From Actinomyces sp. S6-Spd3 (GTDB lineage: Bacteria; Actinomycetota; Actinomycetes; Actinomycetales; Actinomycetaceae): 64,000 bases of DNA. Location of the stretch: assembly GCF_000758755.1 (NCBI RefSeq), contig NZ_JRMV01000274.1, positions 101,548 through 165,547 on the forward strand, written 5' to 3'. Below the pieces are notes generated by a model. That model made no database searches. It was not told the DNA's origin and saw nothing but the letters and a program-made list of their open reading frames with translations. Position 1 is the first letter of the stretch. Each line of letters opens with the position of its first letter. The translations under genes were made by a program, and so were the position numbers. This document shows positions 28,423 to 37,311 of the stretch, piece by piece.

Positions 28423-29441
28423 GGACGGGCGACTGAGGAACGCCAAACCGCGCGAGTGGGGACGGTGAGTCGCTGGGCTTTTTTCGCTTTGCGAGGCTTT
28501 TCGATCGCCGAAATCATCGCCTCAACGGCGCCCTGCGTCATTTCGCGCAGCGGCCACTCGACGGTTGTGAGGCCGAGGGCTTGGCTACTCGCGGGTTCTT
28601 GATTACCAAATCCCAGGATGGAAAGGTCTTGTGGAACGCGGCGATCAAGATCGGTGGCGGCTTGGAACACGCCCGGTGCCTGCGAGTCATCGGCGACGGC
28701 GATCAAGGTGATATCTGGGTTGTCTGAGAGAAGGCGCAGGGCTGCCTGGTATGCGCTCGAGGCATCCCAATCGGGAAGTGAAAGCAAAGTGAAACCCGTG
28801 CCGAAGGCGGCTTCAAGGGGGAGCTGGCGTGAGTGATTGGTATTCGGTCCCGCAAGAAAAACTGCGTGTCCGCGCTTGCCCACGTTCAGGTGCTCACTGA
28901 GGATTTCTTTCACCCCTGCGCATTCATCAATGCTCACGAGGGCACTGGCCCCTTGAGTGTCTTCCGTATTAATCATCGACATTGCAACGATCGGGATGCC
29001 AAGGTTTGCCAGAAGCGTCGATGTGAAGCTTTCTGCGGAGGTCGTTTCCCGGATGACCCCTGCTAATTGTGTGTCCCCTAAGACGGAGCGAATTGTCTGC
29101 GCATCTGAGGGGTCGTTGCTTGACTGGAAGAGTGGAAGAAGTAAGTATCCGCGCTTTTGGATTTCGATCATGGCGGTTGTGAGAACCGTGTGAACGACGG
29201 GAACGAAAGGATTATCTGGGAGTTCTGCCATGAGTAGGGCGATCAGGCGAGAACTGCCGCGCCGAAGTGAACGTGCAGCAGCGTTAGGAATATAGTTCAG
29301 GTCTCGCGCGGCATCTTGGACCCTTTGAATTGTTGCCGGCGCGATCTTCACTTCTGGTCCGCGGCCGTTCAGTACCAAAGAAACCGTCGAAGGAGCAACT
29401 CCTGCTGCTCGGGCCACATCGGCCCGCGTTGCTCGTTCCAT
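28419..29441 (-). CDS. LacI-family transcriptional regulator
   Basis: The 340-residue repressor has an N-terminal helix-turn-helix (ADVARAAGVAPSTVSLVLNG, residues 8-27), the hinge helix AARSLRRG and a periplasmic-binding-protein-like sensor domain. It is divergent from the beta-galactosidase/ABC/fucosidase genes, with 114 nt between starts that contain a GTGTTAACAC palindrome. It most likely represses that set and is released by a sugar from the imported glycan. The effector is unknown. Confidence 0.93.
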   Translation of the reverse strand: MERATRADVARAAGVAPSTVSLVLNGRGPEVKIAPATIQRVQDAARDLNYIPNAAARSLRRGSSRLIALLMAELPDNPFVPVVHTVLTTAMIEIQKRGYLLLPLFQSSNDPSDAQTIRSVLGDTQLAGVIRETTSAESFTSTLLANLGIPIVAMSMINTEDTQGASALVSIDECAGVKEILSEHLNVGKRGHAVFLAGPNTNHSRQLPLEAAFGTGFTLLSLPDWDASSAYQAALRLLSDNPDITLIAVADDSQAPGVFQAATDLDRRVPQDLSILGFGNQEPASSQALGLTTVEWPLREMTQGAVEAMISAIEKPRKAKKAQRLTVPTRAVWRSSVARP

Positions 29442-29475
29442 TCTTCCTGCTCCTGATTTGCGGTGGAATAAAAGC

Positions 29476-29485
29476 GTGTTAACAC
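29476..29485. promoter_or_regulatory. Putative LacI-family operator
   Basis: The perfect palindrome GTGTTAACAC overlaps the -35 (TTAACA) of the sugar operon. It is centred in the divergent intergenic region, an ideal place for repression. A related half-site CGTGTTAG follows at 29497-29504. Confidence 0.55.
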
Positions 29486-29507
29486 AACAACTATAACGTG
29501 TTAGTCT
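29479..29507 (+). promoter_or_regulatory. Predicted promoter of the galactoside/fucoside operon
   Basis: TTAACA, 17 bp and TAGTCT, with TGT directly before the -10. The -35 is inside the palindromic operator, so bound repressor would block polymerase. Confidence 0.55.
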
Positions 29508-29555
29508 TTGTGTACTGCTAGGAGTTTCAATGTTGACTCACCTGAAAGGCTCATC

Positions 29556-32399
29556 ATGAAAATTATGCCCTCATACGCACCTTGTGTGGGAGCACTTTCT
29601 CCTGCTCGCGCGTATCTCACTGATGATCCAGGGCAGATGAGCCTCGACGGCCGCTGGGCATTCATCTATCACCGTGTTGATCCCAATCCCAGCGCGAATC
29701 CCGAAGAAGCATTTCCCCTTCCTCTCGTATCAGGTGAAGAGACGATCGATGTCCCAAGCCACTGGGTTCTTCGAGGAGATGGACGCTGGGGTGCTCCCGC
29801 CTATACCAACGTTGATTTCCCCTTCCCTGTGGATCCGCCTTTCCCCCCGGAAGATAATCCTGTCGGTGACTATTCGCGACATTTCGTGTGTCCAGAGTCG
29901 TGGCTTTCCTCGGGAGGCCAGATCCGCCTGCGCTTCGAGGGCGTTGAATCCCAGATCATTGTCTGGGTCAACGGGCAATGGATCGGAATGGCTCGCGGTT
30001 CACGCCTCGCCCATGAATTCGACATCACCCAGGCGCTTGTCCCCGGTGAAAATACGGTGACTCTTCGCGTCCATCAGTTCAGCGCGGGATCCTATCTTGA
30101 GGACCAGGATCAGTGGTGGCTTCCCGGAGTTTTCCGCTCAGTTTCGCTGCGCTATCTCCCCGCTTTTTCAATCGAGGATCTGTGGATTAGCACTGATTAT
30201 GAGGCCGGGCAAGGATTTGCGGCCCTCGAGCTGAGAGTGCGCGGAGCGCAAAGCGAAACGCTTGAAGCGAATCTGGACATCGAGGGCCTCGGTACCTCAG
30301 TGCTGACGCTCGCGCGAGGGGAGGATGGTCGCTACCGGAGCGAAAACATCGGCCTCGGAACTGTCCAGGCGTGGAGCCCGCAATCCCCGAAACTTTACGC
30401 CGCGCGCGTGCAAGCGGTGGGGGAGGGAGGCTGCCTGACGGAAGAGCGCCATCTACGCCTCGGTTTCCGAAGGGTCGAAATCGTTGATGGCGTGCTGCGT
30501 GCCAATGGGCAGCCCCTGACGCTGAATGGTGTCAATCGCCATGAAATTCGCGCCGACGAGGGAAGGGTATTCAGCGAAGAATTTGCGCGCATCGATCTTG
30601 AACTCATGAAGTCGATGGGAATCAATGCGATCCGAACCTCTCATTACCCGCCTCACCCACACCTGCTTGATCTGGCCGATGAAATTGGACTGTGGGTCAT
30701 GCTCGAGGGGGATATTGAAACTCACGGTTTTGAGGGTAATCGCACGTGGATTGATAACCCCTCCGATGATCCGCGCTGGGAAGCCTCCTACCTTGACCGC
30801 ACCGAACGCGCCTTTGAGCGCGACAAGAATCATGCCAGCATTTTCTGCTGGAGCCTGGGGAACGAATCTGGAACGGGACGTAACTTGGCAGCGTCCGCAC
30901 GTTGGCTCCACGAACGCACCTGCGGGCGCGGGATCGTCCACTACGAGGGCGACCACGCAATGGAGTACGTCGATATCTACTCGCGGATGTATCCGACGCT
31001 TGAAGAAGTCGCTGCGGTGCTCGACGATACGGACAAGCATGCGCCCGTTGCTGTCCCAAGCCATGCAAGTGCGACTGTGGATGACGCCGCGAAAGAACGT
31101 ATTCGCAGTGCTCCCTACATCATGTGCGAGTATCTCCACGCGATGGGAACTGGCCCCGGTGGAGCCGCCGCTTATGCCCAGCAAATGAGTCATCCTCGCC
31201 ACGCTGGAGGCTTCGTGTGGGAGTGGCGTGACCATGCGCTGTGGCGCACTCTTCCTGACGGGCGTCGTTCTCTTGCCTATGGCGGCGATTTTGGCGAGGA
31301 CGTCCATGATGGGAATTTCGTCTGCGATGGCTTAGTCGATGCGCTGTCGCGTCCCTATGCGGGGACCTGGGCATGGATTCGTGCGCTTGCTCCCGATGCG
31401 CCAATTCTTCGTGAGCGTGCGCAGAAATCGGGGGGCGAGGCTGAGGAGCGCTTGCGTGGTCTGGCCCTCGCAGCTTCTTCCCTCCTTCCCACTGGCGAGG
31501 CCGAGTGTGGCGCCGTGTTTGATGATCGTGGGCGCGTGGAGAGTTTGGGCGGGCTTCCGATCTCGATGGAGATTAGTGTCTATCGAGCACCGACGGACAA
31601 CGATCGCGGTCGCGGTCCCGTCGATTACTGGGGGATTTCTTCTGATGATCTAGGGCCGCTGGGAACAGGGACCGGGCAATGGGGAGTCTCTCATGCCCAG
31701 CGATGGGAAATGGCGCGTTTGCACCTTCTGTGCAGGACCTGGCACGGAAGCTCGTGTGAGCATGGAGCGCGAGTGCTGATTGAACGCTGGGCGCCACCTG
31801 CTGCACAGTTTGGGCTTGAGGCTCGCTGGAGTTTTACTCCCGTAGACGGAAAAACCGGAGGCGCATCTGCGGGTGCTGCACTGCCGGGAAGTTGCCTCGC
31901 CGTCAAGGTTGAAATGACCCCCTACGGGCACTGGCCCGAGCGCATCCCTCGCGCAGGGGTTCGTCTGCGCATCCCCGAAACGGGGTGGACGGCCTCGTGG
32001 GTAGGGGAGACGGATATCGCTTATGCGGATATGCCTGGCGTCAATCCAGATGGTTTTGGGTGCGCGAAGCTCGAGGAGCTATGGGATGTGGGCGTCAAGC
32101 CTCAAGAAGGCGGGCATCGACCGGGACTGAAGGTCCTCGAGCTGCGTGGGGAAGGCCGTGCGCTCACGATCGTTCCTCGAAGCGAGGTGGGGTGGAGCGC
32201 CTCGCCGTGGAGTGAACAAGAACTTGCACAGGCCGGGCACTGGGAAGATTTGCCGGATTCGAATCGGACTTTTGTTTGGCTTGATGCCATTCAAGATGGC
32301 ATCGGGACTCGCTCGTGTGGCCCTGATGCGCGCCCCGAATTCGGTGCTCGGATGAATCCGTTTGTCATCGAATTCATTGTTTGTGTAACGGATCTATAA
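29556..32399 (+). CDS. lacZ: Beta-galactosidase, glycoside hydrolase family 2
   Basis: The ATG at 29556, behind GAAAGG, gives 947 residues; an upstream TTG in frame lacks support. The N-terminal jelly-roll carries the LacZ-type EDQDQWWLPGVFRSV. The TIM barrel starts near NGVNRHEI. Predicted acid/base Glu437 is in WSLGNESG and nucleophile Glu525 in MCEYLHAMGTGPGG. There is no signal peptide, so it acts in the cytosol on imported galactosides. It leads the operon with ABC importer genes and a fucosidase. Confidence 0.93.
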   Translation: MKIMPSYAPCVGALSPARAYLTDDPGQMSLDGRWAFIYHRVDPNPSANPEEAFPLPLVSGEETIDVPSHWVLRGDGRWGAPAYTNVDFPFPVDPPFPPEDNPVGDYSRHFVCPESWLSSGGQIRLRFEGVESQIIVWVNGQWIGMARGSRLAHEFDITQALVPGENTVTLRVHQFSAGSYLEDQDQWWLPGVFRSVSLRYLPAFSIEDLWISTDYEAGQGFAALELRVRGAQSETLEANLDIEGLGTSVLTLARGEDGRYRSENIGLGTVQAWSPQSPKLYAARVQAVGEGGCLTEERHLRLGFRRVEIVDGVLRANGQPLTLNGVNRHEIRADEGRVFSEEFARIDLELMKSMGINAIRTSHYPPHPHLLDLADEIGLWVMLEGDIETHGFEGNRTWIDNPSDDPRWEASYLDRTERAFERDKNHASIFCWSLGNESGTGRNLAASARWLHERTCGRGIVHYEGDHAMEYVDIYSRMYPTLEEVAAVLDDTDKHAPVAVPSHASATVDDAAKERIRSAPYIMCEYLHAMGTGPGGAAAYAQQMSHPRHAGGFVWEWRDHALWRTLPDGRRSLAYGGDFGEDVHDGNFVCDGLVDALSRPYAGTWAWIRALAPDAPILRERAQKSGGEAEERLRGLALAASSLLPTGEAECGAVFDDRGRVESLGGLPISMEISVYRAPTDNDRGRGPVDYWGISSDDLGPLGTGTGQWGVSHAQRWEMARLHLLCRTWHGSSCEHGARVLIERWAPPAAQFGLEARWSFTPVDGKTGGASAGAALPGSCLAVKVEMTPYGHWPERIPRAGVRLRIPETGWTASWVGETDIAYADMPGVNPDGFGCAKLEELWDVGVKPQEGGHRPGLKVLELRGEGRALTIVPRSEVGWSASPWSEQELAQAGHWEDLPDSNRTFVWLDAIQDGIGTRSCGPDARPEFGARMNPFVIEFIVCVTDL

Positions 32400-32456
32400 C
32401 AATTATCCGCTACGCAACGTAAAGCTAGGTTCTCAACGGTAGCCTAGGCTTATCAA

Positions 32457-32474
32457 CTAACACGAGATAGTTAG
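32457..32474. promoter_or_regulatory. Possible second operator upstream of the binding-protein gene
   Basis: The arms CTAAC and GTTAG flank eight bases. The left side, CTAACACG, is the reverse complement of CGTGTTAG found in the lacZ promoter. It lies in the 124-nt spacer before the binding-protein gene, suggesting an internal regulated promoter. Confidence 0.4.
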
Positions 32475-32523
32475 TGATTCGGTATTCATATCGATCTACG
32501 ACACGAACCAATGGAGGTTTCGC

Positions 32524-33939
32524 ATGTTGAAGAAAAAGATGGCCGCTGGCGTCGTCGCCCTGGCCATGGTGAGCACTCTAGGATTGAGCGCCTGCTCGAA
32601 CGGCAGCAGCGACTCTTCCTCAAGTTCTGCAAGCGGCGGAGCCGCATCGGGTTCTATCCCCAAGCCCGATGTTTCCTGTGATATCCCCGCAACGAATCTC
32701 GATGATTCGAAGATCGACACCTCGAAGGTCGAAGGCGAAATCACCTTCCAGACCCAGGGCCTCAAGACCGACTTCGGCGACTTCTTCACCAAGAAGATCA
32801 AGGAATTTGAGGACGCTAACCCCGGTGTCAAGATCAAGTGGACTGATCAGGCAGGTGGCGCCGAATTCGACCAGACCATCACTGCTCAGGCAACCAATTG
32901 CCAGATGGCAGACGTTGTGAACGTTCCTTCCTCCACCATCCTGGCCCTGTCCAAGTCCAACCTCCTCATGGACTTCGATGTGAAGGCTCCCGGTATTGGT
33001 GACAAGTTCGTCAAGACCATTTGGGACTCGACCGAGCTGGGCGCAAACAAGCACCACACCGCACTTCCGTGGTACTTCGGCCCCTACATCACCACCTACA
33101 ACAAGGAAGTTTTCAAGCGCGCAGGCTTGGATGAAAACACTTCTCCCAAGACCATGGAAGAGATGTTTGACTACGCCGCTAAGGTCGGAGCGGACGGCAA
33201 GGGCGATTACGGTATCTACGGCTCCCCGCAGTGGTACATGACCGCCCAGCTGCACGGAATGGGTGTCAGCCTGATGAATGCTGACAAGACCGAGTTCAAC
33301 TTTGCTGACAATGAGCAGGCCATCAAGTATGTGACCCGCCTCTCCGAGCTCTACAAGAGCGGTGCAATCCCGAAGGACTCACTGACCGGCGAACCCGATC
33401 CGGGCAAGGCATACGCCGATGGAAACCTCGCATTCGGTACCCCGAACGCTTCCTTCCTCAAGTCCGTCAAGGCAAACAACGCGACCGTCTACAACAACAC
33501 CGGTGTCGGCCCCTTCCCGACCAACCCCGGAATCAAGCCGGTCTTCGAAGGCCAGTACATCGGCGTATCCGTCTCGACCAAGAACGCTCCTTTGGCAATG
33601 AAGTTCGCCGAGTGGATCACCAACGCTGAGAACGAATACGCATGGACCCACGACGGTGGTGCGATCATCTTCCCGGCAGCAACAAGCGCTCTTGACAAGC
33701 TCGTTGCCAACCCGCCGGAGATCGCTAACGACCCGGTCTTCAAGGCCGCTTACGAAGAAGCCGCAAAGGCTGCAAAGGACGCCGAGGCCTACACCGACGT
33801 CTTCTACACCACCGGTGCTGTTCAGGACAGTCTGGTTGAGAATGTGAACAAGGCAATCCGCGGAGAGGTCGACCCGAAGACCGCTCTGAAGACTGCACAA
33901 GATCAGATGAACAAGAAGCTCAAGGCTCTGGGCGAATGA
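32524..33939 (+). CDS. ABC sugar transporter substrate-binding lipoprotein
   Basis: The 471-residue protein has a lipoprotein signal (positive MLKKK, hydrophobic core, lipobox LSAC with Cys22) and a Ser/Gly-rich linker. The body resembles family 1 (UgpB/MalE-like) solute-binding proteins: EFEDANPGVKIKWTDQAGGAEFDQ, then PSSTILALSK and EWITNAENEYAW. It should capture an oligosaccharide outside the membrane for the two permeases that follow. GGAGGT precedes the ATG. No ATPase gene is in the locus, so a shared MsmK/MsiK-type ATPase is expected elsewhere. Confidence 0.93.
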   Translation: MLKKKMAAGVVALAMVSTLGLSACSNGSSDSSSSSASGGAASGSIPKPDVSCDIPATNLDDSKIDTSKVEGEITFQTQGLKTDFGDFFTKKIKEFEDANPGVKIKWTDQAGGAEFDQTITAQATNCQMADVVNVPSSTILALSKSNLLMDFDVKAPGIGDKFVKTIWDSTELGANKHHTALPWYFGPYITTYNKEVFKRAGLDENTSPKTMEEMFDYAAKVGADGKGDYGIYGSPQWYMTAQLHGMGVSLMNADKTEFNFADNEQAIKYVTRLSELYKSGAIPKDSLTGEPDPGKAYADGNLAFGTPNASFLKSVKANNATVYNNTGVGPFPTNPGIKPVFEGQYIGVSVSTKNAPLAMKFAEWITNAENEYAWTHDGGAIIFPAATSALDKLVANPPEIANDPVFKAAYEEAAKAAKDAEAYTDVFYTTGAVQDSLVENVNKAIRGEVDPKTALKTAQDQMNKKLKALGE

Positions 33940-33947
33940 TCTACCCC

Positions 33948-33983
33948 TTGCCGGGGCGAAACATGACGGTTTCGCCCCGGCAA
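33948..33983 (+). terminator. Intercistronic hairpin between binding-protein and permease genes
   Basis: A perfect 15-bp stem (TTGCCGGGGCGAAAC with its complement) and 6-nt loop start 9 nt after the binding-protein stop. Such structures usually stabilise the upstream mRNA or attenuate transcription, so that binding protein exceeds permeases. Confidence 0.75.
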
Positions 33984-34013
33984 AACCCTTGAACAGCACC
34001 GAAGGACCTGACA

Positions 34014-34925
34014 ATGTCGTCGCGTACAGGACGTGCCCCAAGTCGATCTCTTAATGGGGCCGCGCGTTTCCGCCCGGGATGGATGCCGTGGATCTGGATT
34101 ACACTCCCGGTCTTGGCCATTATTACTTTCTACATTTATCCCTTCATTACAACGGTTTTCGTCTCTTTCACAAAAACAAAACCGCTGCGAAAAATTGGTC
34201 CCTTCATCGGGATCGAGAACTACACCTACGTTCTGAACGACGCGGAATTTTGGGCTTCTCTTCGCAACTCGCTGATCTACGCGGTCTGCGTTGTCCCTTT
34301 GATGGTGCTTCTCCCTCTTCTCCTTGCGCTACTAGTCAAGTCCTATGTTCCGGGCATCGGATTCTTCCGCGCGCTCTACTACCTGCCTGCGGTTTCCTCG
34401 CTCGTTGTCATTTCCTTGGCTTGGCGCTACCTGCTCAATGAAAGAGGACCGGTAAATAACCTCTTGACCTCGTGGGGAATGGATACGGTCCCATTCCTCT
34501 CAAACCAATGGCTCATCCTCTTTTGCGCGATGCTCATTACCCTGTGGCAGGGCTTGCCCTACTACATGATTCTCTACTTGTCCGCTCTTGCGAACGTCGA
34601 TAAATCCCTCTACGAGGCCGCCGAGCTTGACGGGGCAGGAAGCGTCCGTCGTTTCTTCACCGTCACTGTTCCGGGCGTCAAAGTCATGATGTTCTTGGTC
34701 GCGACACTCACAACCATTGGCTGCCTCAAGATCTTCACCGAGGTCTACCTCCTTGGTGGAAGTGCCTCCCCGACAAAGACCTTGACCATGTACATCCGAG
34801 ACTGGACCGATCCAACATATGGGTCTTTAGGTAAGGGCGATGCAGCCTCGGTCTGCCTCTTCCTCATCACTTTCGGATTCATCATCGCCTCCCAGAAACT
34901 CCAGAGGAAGGCTGAAGACCAATGA
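34014..34925 (+). CDS. ABC sugar transporter permease, MalF type
   Basis: The 303-residue membrane protein has about six spans, beginning WIWITLPVLAIITFYIYPF. The cytoplasmic EAA loop, EAAELDGAGSVRRFFTVTVP, contacts the ATPase. It overlaps the next permease by four bases (ATGA). Its pairing with the upstream lipoprotein and downstream permease makes a complete CUT1-type importer lacking only the ATPase. Confidence 0.94.
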   Translation: MSSRTGRAPSRSLNGAARFRPGWMPWIWITLPVLAIITFYIYPFITTVFVSFTKTKPLRKIGPFIGIENYTYVLNDAEFWASLRNSLIYAVCVVPLMVLLPLLLALLVKSYVPGIGFFRALYYLPAVSSLVVISLAWRYLLNERGPVNNLLTSWGMDTVPFLSNQWLILFCAMLITLWQGLPYYMILYLSALANVDKSLYEAAELDGAGSVRRFFTVTVPGVKVMMFLVATLTTIGCLKIFTEVYLLGGSASPTKTLTMYIRDWTDPTYGSLGKGDAASVCLFLITFGFIIASQKLQRKAEDQ

Positions 34926-35857
34926 GCACCGCAGTTTCTTCAACCAGCCCAGCCACGGCCTCGTCAAAGTTCGCGAGTTGGCGTAAGGCTCGCAAGCTTG
35001 AGCACCAATCGCGCAACGTTGCATCGCGCCAGCTCAAAGGTTCTCGCCTTGTCCTGCGCTACATCACGCTGGTCGTCGTCGCGATTCTCATGGTGGGACC
35101 GCTTCTGCTTCCTCTCCTTGCAGCATTCAAAGCTCCGGGGGAGTCGGTGTTCGGTCAAGGTGCCACGATCTTCCCACAGACGTGGTCGCTTGCAGCTTTC
35201 AGCACATTGTTTAAGCAAACTGCGATCCTGCGCGCGATTGGGAACTCGGTGATCGTCGCAACGCTGACGGTCATCTCTAACATCATCTTGTCCTGCTTGG
35301 GTGGATACATGCTCTCGCGGCGAGGATGGACCGGCCGCAACATCATGTACTTCGTCGTCCTCTCTGCGATGATCTTCCCCTTCGAATCGATCATGCTGTC
35401 CTTGTACTCGATGATGGTGTCCATCGGCACGTACAAGACCCTGACCAGTGTGTGGATGGTCGCCATGATTGGCCCCTTCCAGATCCTTATGATGCGCGCA
35501 GCTTTCCTTGGGATCCCCGAAGAAATTGAAGATGCAGCACTGATTGACGGGGCAGGAGAGTGGGCGCGCTTCTGGAGGATCTTCCTTCCTCAAGTTCGTG
35601 GAACTCTCACGGTCGTGGGACTGACCTCCTTCATTGGCGCTTGGTCGGATTTCCTCTTCCCACTACTCATGCTGGTCGACAACGACAAGCACACTTTGAT
35701 GCTGGAACTTACCGCAATCCAAAACTCTGCTCAGGGAACGACTTATCAATTGGTCCTGGCCGGCGCGGTCGTTGCATTGGTTCCTGTCGTTGTAGTCTTC
35801 GCCTTCTCGCAGAAGTACTTCTTCCGTGGAATCGAAGACGGCGGATTGAAGTTCTAG
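34922..35857 (+). CDS. ABC sugar transporter permease, MalG type
   Basis: The 311-residue partner permease has a cytosolic N-terminus of about 45 residues, six predicted spans and the EAA loop EIEDAALIDGAGEWARFWRIFLPQ. It ends with the typical ...QKYFFRGIEDGGLKF tail of MalG-like proteins. It is translationally coupled to the upstream permease, and 20 nt separate it from the fucosidase gene. Confidence 0.94.
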   Translation: MSTAVSSTSPATASSKFASWRKARKLEHQSRNVASRQLKGSRLVLRYITLVVVAILMVGPLLLPLLAAFKAPGESVFGQGATIFPQTWSLAAFSTLFKQTAILRAIGNSVIVATLTVISNIILSCLGGYMLSRRGWTGRNIMYFVVLSAMIFPFESIMLSLYSMMVSIGTYKTLTSVWMVAMIGPFQILMMRAAFLGIPEEIEDAALIDGAGEWARFWRIFLPQVRGTLTVVGLTSFIGAWSDFLFPLLMLVDNDKHTLMLELTAIQNSAQGTTYQLVLAGAVVALVPVVVVFAFSQKYFFRGIEDGGLKF

Positions 35858-35877
35858 ACCGATAGAGGCACACACCA

Positions 35878-37311
35878 ATGAGTGACGAACTGAGCGAAGA
35901 TTTTGCTCCCGATGCACTAGAAGCCGCGGGTGCGCTGCGTCAATACCCGGATCCCGGATACATCTGGCCAACGAACCCGCGCACCGTCGCCGCGCTTGAG
36001 CGGTGGAGGGACCACAAGGTCGGTGTCATCATCCACTGGGGGATCTTCTCTCACATCGGCCAAGATGGCTCCTGGTCCCTACATCGTCAGCATTTGGGCG
36101 GATTCACTGATCCGCCCGAGGACTGGAAGGGGAGCGACGAGGAATACCACTCGTGGTACTGCGACCAAGCTCGTTCCTTTACGGGGGATGATTTCAACGC
36201 CGAAGAATGGGCCTGTGCATGCGCCGATGCTGGAATGCGTTACGTCGTTTTTACGACAAAACATCATGACGGTTACGCCATGTACGACACGGACTTCTCG
36301 AACTTTAAGTCGACCAGCGAAGAATCCGGTCTTGGTCGCGACATCGTCCGTGAAATTTTCGATGCTTTCCGTGCTCACAACATGGAAACGGGTGTCTATT
36401 TCTCCAAGGCCGATTGGAACCACCCGGGGTACTGGGATCGCGCTCGCGCCATCACTGATCGCTACCACAACTTCGATATCGAAAAACACCGCGCAAAGTG
36501 GGATTCCTTCGTTCGCTACACCCACAATCAAATCGACGAGCTCTTGCGCAATTACGGGCGCATCAACGTGCTATGGCTCGATGCCGGCTGGGTTCGCGAA
36601 CCAGATGAACCGATTGATATCGATGAGATCGCTGAGAATGCACGCCGTCTCCAGCCCGATATCTTGGTCGTTGACCGAGAAGTCCATGGGGTGAACGAAA
36701 ACTACCGAACCCCCGAGCAGGAAATTCCGGACGATATTCGACGCTACCCCTGGGAATCATGCATCACCATGACTCGCGGTTGGTGCTCGATGCGTCCCGA
36801 AGAACCGATCAAGCCCATGCGTCATATCATCTCCAACCTCTTGGCGATCGTGTCGCGAGGCGGAAACTATCTCATTGGGATCGGTCCTGACGCTCGCGGA
36901 AGGATGTCCTCGTGGATTTCGAGAGGCCTCGGAGAGCTCGGCGATTTCTTACGCGTCAACGGTGAGGGGATCTACGCGACTCGTCCGTGGACGCCGATCA
37001 CCTCGGTACGCGCGCAAGAGGGCTGGTCTTGGTACGCGACCCACCCAAAGGACAGCGAGGCTCGCGTCTTCCTCTTCGGAATGCCCCCGGCGCCAACGGC
37101 TGACGAGGCCGCGGACCTCTCGCTTGAGGACGCAACCTTTGCCGCTGTGGGTCTTGCGTCAACCTGGCTTGAGGTCCCCGGCAAGGTACACAGCGCACGG
37201 ATCCTCGGAAGCGAGGAAGGGGTCATCGTCGAGGCGCGCGAAGGTTCATCACGCCTCGTGATTCCACAGACTGATCTGCGCTACGCGGTGGGAGTAGAAC
37301 TCACCTTCTAA
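35878..37311 (+). CDS. Alpha-L-fucosidase, glycoside hydrolase family 29
   Basis: The 477-residue protein shows GH29 landmarks: VGVIIHWGIFSHIG near the N-terminus, VFTTKHHDGYAMYD, and the predicted nucleophile Asp235 in INVLWLDAGW. It lacks a signal peptide, so it would remove fucose from imported sugars. The C-terminal part from about residue 380 looks like a beta-sandwich. The weak GAGG site is distant from the ATG. Its stop overlaps that of coaA on the other strand by 11 bp. Confidence 0.92.
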   Translation: MSDELSEDFAPDALEAAGALRQYPDPGYIWPTNPRTVAALERWRDHKVGVIIHWGIFSHIGQDGSWSLHRQHLGGFTDPPEDWKGSDEEYHSWYCDQARSFTGDDFNAEEWACACADAGMRYVVFTTKHHDGYAMYDTDFSNFKSTSEESGLGRDIVREIFDAFRAHNMETGVYFSKADWNHPGYWDRARAITDRYHNFDIEKHRAKWDSFVRYTHNQIDELLRNYGRINVLWLDAGWVREPDEPIDIDEIAENARRLQPDILVVDREVHGVNENYRTPEQEIPDDIRRYPWESCITMTRGWCSMRPEEPIKPMRHIISNLLAIVSRGGNYLIGIGPDARGRMSSWISRGLGELGDFLRVNGEGIYATRPWTPITSVRAQEGWSWYATHPKDSEARVFLFGMPPAPTADEAADLSLEDATFAAVGLASTWLEVPGKVHSARILGSEEGVIVEAREGSSRLVIPQTDLRYAVGVELTF

